Shown here piece after piece: positions 59,181 to 64,000 of a stretch of DNA of 64,000 nt. Each line of letters opens with the position of its first letter. The stretch's first letter is position 1. The stretch covers positions 574,265-638,264 of the forward strand of contig NW_009799101.1 in NCBI RefSeq assembly GCF_000213175.1, given 5' to 3'. Source of the DNA: Neurospora tetrasperma FGSC 2508. Its lineage: Eukaryota; Ascomycota; Sordariomycetes; Sordariales; Sordariaceae. The notes beneath the pieces are model-generated. The model was not told where the DNA came from and did not search any database. It was given only the letters and a program-made list of their open reading frames with translations. The position numbers were made by a program, and so were the translations under genes.

Positions 59181-62100
59181 AATAATATTCTTTTACCCTA
59201 ACTATATAACTATAGCGCTTTATTAGTATAGGGTCCTTCTCCAATTCTCTAGAGGGGAAAACCGTACGGCGTTAAGCGCCGCCGGATAAAAACCCCTAGC
59301 TTTATTTCGGTTATAATTTACTTCTACTCCTCCTACTTTATTTATAGCTATAATAATTCTTACTTACTGTTATAGTAAAATAATTTCGTTTCTTCCTTTA
59401 CTATATTATCCTAATACTAAAATAATAAAAATAATAAGGATATAATTAAGGACGCCGCCTTCCTTTACCGCCTCTTCTTCTCCACTTTTATTGTTCCTTC
59501 CTCCGCTTTCCTCCCGCTTCTCTATCCTATTTTCCTATTTATATCCTTACCCCTCCGCTTCATTACTCCTATTTATATTTACCTCCGCCCTATTATTTTA
59601 CTTCCTAACCTTTAATTCTATTTTCATTTATAATAATATAGGGGCCTTCTTATCTAATTATTTAATCTTCCTTACAGCGCCCCTTCCTAATTTCCTCCTA
59701 CTTTCTTTCTTTTTTATTGTAATATCCTTTAAAATAGCTTCCTCTAATTATAATTATCCTAGCCCGATCAATTTCACTTCCGACCCTAAAGTTTCTTCCC
59801 TAAAAGCGTTTCTAGGCTTTATAATTTCTCCTAATTTTGCGGCCTTAATTTATTTCTAGACTACAATATTTTTTCGTATTCTTCGTAGTAATCCGGATTT
59901 TTAAACCCCTTAGAACCAATATATTTAGCCCTTTTATTATTTTTAATCCTTATACTAATTCGTATAATATTATTTGTAAAATCCCTTACTTTTATTGTAT
60001 TTTAAATTTCGCTATAGTCCTAAAATCTAATAAAAAACCTACTAATTCCAAAGGCTTTTCGTAAGATTGTTATTAATAAAACCTATTTTATTTTAACTTC
60101 TTACAAATTCTATATCCTTCTTTTTCTTAGCCTTTTTTTTTAATTAATATTTTATTCCTAATTGCCAATTTCTAAATTATAATTTATATTTATATTATTA
60201 GTAAATATATATTTGATATTCTTATTAATCTCTATAGTATCTATAACGCTATTGAGTCCGTAATTACTATTATAATATTAAATAGCCCGGCTAAATATTA
60301 TCAAAAATTCAATACTTTTATTCGCGCTACTTAGTAATTTATTAAATATATATACGGTTGTTTGTTATAAGACGGTCTTCCGAATAATATTATTAACCTT
60401 TCCCGCGCTCTATACTATAATACTATTATCTTTTAGCAAAAAGAATACTATATACTATATATAAAAAATATCCTCTATAATTATATTCCCTCTAACCTTA
60501 GTATTAATAGTATAATAAACCTCATTTATATTATTTCTAATTTTGATAATAAAATAATTATTCTTGTATATATTATATTTAATCTTAGTAGTAATAGTAT
60601 AATTACTCTTATTTATACGGTCTCCGGGTTTAATAATAGTAATACTACCTTTAGTAATCCTATAATTATTAATATCCCCGGCCGCCCTATTATAAATAAT
60701 AATTAGGTTTAATAGCGTTATAATATTACTACGAACTAAATTTATATAATAGAACTTTTCGAAGAGGTATTTAAGTGTCATTAAATATTAAATAAATAGT
60801 ACTTCGGTTTTACTATAGTTATAATATAGATAGTACTTATAATTAGTATAATCGTTTCCTACCTATCCTTTTATTCTTTTATTTTAATATTATCAATAAT
60901 TTATTCCCTTCTTAAATATACTTTGTAAATTCTTCGTACTACTCCTCCTCTAATTCAATTACTAAATAATATTCCTTTAATCTATTTAACTTTAACGCTT
61001 ATCATAGAATCCTCTTAATTTTAATTCTATTATATAAATAATTTTAAAACTCTTTTTTTGTTAATAACTAATCTTTAATATTTAATTAAAAAAAGCCTTC
61101 CGTATTAAGGTAGTTTAGGACGATATAGGCGAAGGTCTCTTTTTTTAATTTGTAAGTACAGATAGGCGTTTAAATATTTAATACCTTTCTCTAAAAGAGA
61201 AAAACCCGGAATCCTATAACCTTTATTCTAATTTAGATTAGGAGGGAATTCTTTACTTTAATTAACGGGTATAATTCGTCGTTATTTTCTTCTAATATTT
61301 AAATTCTCCTCTTTTTTTCTTTCTTTCTTAATACTAACTATATATTATTAAATAGCTTCGCTACTAAATTTAGGGGTAAGGTCGGTAATAGTAAATTTAT
61401 ACCGCTAATTTAATTTAATTACCGCCGCTACTAACTAGTAATTATAGTATAATACCTATTCTTTATTCGTTATATCCTCTAATTATTCATCCCTATTAAT
61501 AATTATAGGTTCTAGAATTTATAATGATAATAGTAGGGACCCTAATTCCGGGAGAGGGCTAACCGCAATTACTAATAGCTTTTCTATTAGTACTTACGCT
61601 TTAGCTTACTTAATTTTAATTATACTACTTTCTAATTAATTAGTAAATAACCAATTTCTAATTTGTTATATCCAAATATAATTAATTACCTAAATTACTA
61701 TTCCTTAGACGAACTTTATTTAATTTATACGAACGAACTTTTCTTTAAAGGTTTAAACGCTTTTATTCAAATAAAAATCCAATAATAAATAAAAGGTTTC
61801 TATCTTTAAATTTTATATTAACGTAGTTTTATACGCCGTAATAATAATTTTTAAATATTTAATTCAATATAATACTAATCCAATTACAATCCCCCGTAAT
61901 TTCCCATAAACTTTAATTAATTAATAGAATATTAAAACTCTTCATATAATAGCGCTATAAATATACTTAATATATATTTCCTTTACCTAGATAAAGGAAT
62001 AATCCTATATTTTCGCTACTAACTTTATAAATATATTCGTTTAAATCTTTATTTTTTATTTTACTACTTTTATATAAGCCTGCTAATTGAATTTATAGTC

Positions 62101-63075
62101 CAATTAAACCCTTAAGAATTTTATTAATTCTATTGATTGAAATATTATATCCCCGAATTAAAGAATTTCCGTCCCCAGTACCTTCGTCCGTATAAAATAT
62201 ATTAATTACGTCTTATTCGCTTCGAATTCTATACCTTTCGCTTTAACCTATTCCGAATATATTTCCTATATTACTTATAAGGTCCGGTAATTTTCTTCGG
62301 TAGTATAGGCTATTACAATAATATTAATATTATTTATAAAACCGATTGTAATTGTATTTAGGATTATTATTAACTTCCAGTATAATAAAATAATAAAGAG
62401 AATAAATAGGATAAATAAGATGGGGGAATTTTAAAGTATATTTATTATAATAGTATAGGGGTAAAACATTTTATTATTAAAAAAGAGAGTGCTTCTCCTA
62501 TTAGTAACGAAGTTTACTAGCTATTTAATAATCTATATTAAGAATTATATTTCTTATAAAGTATATAAAAGTTATTTATAATTAATTCTATTAAATGCGC
62601 CCTTTAGATCGAAGAGTATAAAGGATATTACAGCCCCGAATTTCTAAACCGTATAGATTATATTAGTAATTACCCGGACTATAAACTCCGTCGAACGGCT
62701 TACCTAATTACTTATCTAGCCTTCTAATAGAAAATTGAACTCTTTAATTACCTATATAAATCTTTTAATTATAAAGGCTTCGAGGATTTTTCTAATATTA
62801 TTAAATAATAATATAAATCTCTACGCGCCCGTTAATTTATATTAAGTAGCGCTTTTTCCAGGCTTTTTAAAAATAATTATTTTTACGTCCTTAAACCGTT
62901 ATAGGAAATATTCGAATTGGAAACTAGCGGCTACTAAATATATTATCGCCTATTAGACTAACTACTTATACAATTTTAGAAATTTATTTAAATACTAATT
63001 AACGCCCAAAGCTTTATTAAATACTATCCGGGAGAGGACGTTTTAAATATCTTCCTTAGTAATTAATTTGTTAAT
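59181..63075 (-). mobile_element. Tad1-like LINE, 5'-truncated, RIP-mutated
   Basis: The minus-strand element has its 3' end at 59181 (sequence AATAATATTCTTTTA on the plus strand). The same 3' sequence recurs at 63076 and 35081. Reverse transcriptase lies at its 5' side (62.3-63.06 kb). The coding part ends abruptly at 63.07 kb, where the next LINE copy's 3' end begins, so this copy is truncated within or just before the RT domain. It is about 3.9 kb long. Confidence 0.85.
62300..63060 (-). pseudogene. LINE reverse transcriptase remnant
   Basis: Minus-strand translation reads KALGVN near the start, then IIIFKKPGKSAT, NNIRKILEAFIIKRFI, an EFNFLLEG segment, SRSTEFIVRVITNIIYTV, FILFDLKGAFNRINYK and LVNFVTNR. 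These are the successive RT blocks of Tad1-type LINEs, including the first catalytic Asp in FDLKGAF. Stops stand at Gln positions. RNase H is expected further left (about 60.9-61.9 kb) but was not resolved. Confidence 0.88.
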
Positions 63076-64000
63076 AATAATATTCTTTTACTCTAACTAT
63101 ATAACTATAGCGCCTTATTAGTATAGGGTCCTTCTCTAGTTCTTTAGAGGGGAAAATTGTACGGCGTTAAACGCTATTAAATAAAAACCCCTAGCTTTAT
63201 TTCGATTATAATTTACCTACGCCGCTCCTACTTTATTTATAATTATAATAGTTCTTACCTACCGCTATATCAAATTAATTTCGTTTCTTCCTTCGCTATA
63301 TTATCCTAATACTAGAATAATAAGAATAATAGGGATATAGTTAAGGACGCCGCCTTCCCTCGCCGCCTCTCCTTTTCTATTTTTATTATTCTTTCCTCCG
63401 CCTTCCTCCTCCTTTTGTATTCTATTTCCCTATTTATATTCCTACCCCTCCACTTTATTATTCCTATTTATATTTACTTCTACCCTATCCCTTTATTTCC
63501 TAACCTTCGGTTTTATCCTTATTTATAATAGTATAAGAACTTTCTCTTCTAATTATATAATCCTCCCCGTAGTACCCCTTCCTAACTTCTTCCTATTTTT
63601 TTATTCTTTATTATAACGTCCTCTAAAATAGCTTTTTCTAATTATAACCGTCCTAACCCAATTAACTTTACCTCCGACCCTAAAATCTCTTCTCCGGAAG
63701 TATTTTTAGGCTTTATAGCTTTTCCTAATTTTATAGCCCTAATTTATTTAGAACTTATAATATTCTTTTATATCCTATATAATTATTTAGATTTCTAAGT
63801 TCCTTAAAACCAGTATATTTATTGCTTCTATTATTCCTAATTTTTATATTAATTTGTATAATACTATCCATAAAATCCCCTACCTTTATTATACTCTAAA
63901 TTTCATTATAGTCCCGAGATCTAACGAGAGATTTACTAGTCCTAACGCCTTTCGCAAAATTATTATTAGTAAGACTTACTTTATTTTAACTTCCTCTAAA
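63076..64000 (-). mobile_element. Second Tad1-like LINE, 3' part, running off the window
   Basis: From 63076 the sequence matches 59181-60120 in the same orientation, base for base apart from many transitions, to the window edge. Only the 3' region is visible. The two LINE copies are therefore head to tail, with the 3' end of this one abutting the truncated 5' side of the other. Confidence 0.88.

Larger units (their letters stand above)
22935..64000. other. RIP-mutated, AT-rich transposon block
   Basis: From about 22.93 kb to the window end the DNA is strongly AT-rich, with TA dinucleotides in place of CA and TG. Long transposon frames are interrupted mainly at TAA/TAG codons where Gln is expected. 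This is the footprint of repeat-induced point mutation, a premeiotic C-to-T process acting on duplicated DNA in many Pezizomycotina. Such blocks are usually heterochromatic (H3K9me3, DNA methylation). Short islands of normal composition inside it (for example 32261-32720, 33101-33437, 47979-48290) are separate, later or RIP-resistant inserts. No host gene was recognised in the block. Confidence 0.93.

Noticed and set aside
59491-59859. Plus-strand 122-residue hydrophobic protein
   Set aside because: It is the reverse of LINE sequence; the same region recurs at 63.4-63.8 kb without an intact frame.
1-64000. tRNA, dispersed 5S rRNA genes or CRISPR arrays
   Set aside because: I looked for cloverleaf/box A-B patterns, the fungal 5S core and regular spaced repeats, and saw none I could support by eye.

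Overview
The window is fungal nuclear DNA from a filamentous ascomycete (Pezizomycotina, probably a Sordariomycete). The genes carry 50-70 nt introns with GTRNGT donors, CTRAC-like branch sites and YAG acceptors. One gene is a Zn(II)2Cys6 regulator with a fungal-specific C-terminal domain. The right two thirds looks like repeat-induced point mutation (RIP): extreme AT richness, TpA in place of CpA/TpG, and transposon reading frames whose nonsense codons sit mostly where Gln codons are expected. The species cannot be named from sequence alone.

Left block, about 1-22.9 kb, has ordinary base composition. The first 7.5 kb shows no gene I can support. A decayed LaeA-like methyltransferase lies at 7.6-8.7 kb. 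It is followed by a SnoaL-like protein (10.3-11.05 kb), a cytosolic thioredoxin (12.0-12.4 kb), a small protein with a conserved acidic C-terminal motif (12.85-13.2 kb) and a basic low-complexity protein (13.6-14.7 kb). Next comes a divergent pair: a Zn2Cys6 transcription factor (minus strand) and a 14-TM-type DHA2 transporter (plus strand), sharing about 1.6 kb of intergenic DNA, which suggests a regulator and its efflux target. The last gene before the repeat block encodes a predicted secreted protein (20.36-21.32 kb, minus strand). A MULE-type transposon, hidden largely by a 758-base run of N, marks the boundary.

Right block, about 22.9-64 kb, is a nest of transposons. In order: a complete Ty3/gypsy element with two 456-bp LTRs (23109-31518, minus strand); a patch with two GC hairpins and telomere-type CCCTAA repeats (31.6-31.8 kb); short un-mutated GC-rich inserts, including a 337-bp solo LTR with an ATATA target duplication; a Helitron on the minus strand (about 33.6-46.9 kb); a KDZ/Plavaka-like element (46.9-58.95 kb); and two Tad1-type LINE copies (from 59.2 kb to the window end). 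The Helitron is interrupted twice: by a MULE (42911-45928) and by a 5'-truncated LINE (14-bp target duplication) that itself carries another MULE (35329-38507, 8-bp duplication). The KDZ-like element is interrupted by a 312-bp solo LTR (47979-48290, CCCCC duplication). It also carries an opposite-strand frame reading as a Gln/Gly/Tyr/Ser-rich, prion-like protein when RIP stops are read as Gln.

Insertion order can be read from the nesting: Helitron before LINE before the 3.2-kb MULE. The short un-mutated solo LTRs look latest, or were too short for RIP to detect.
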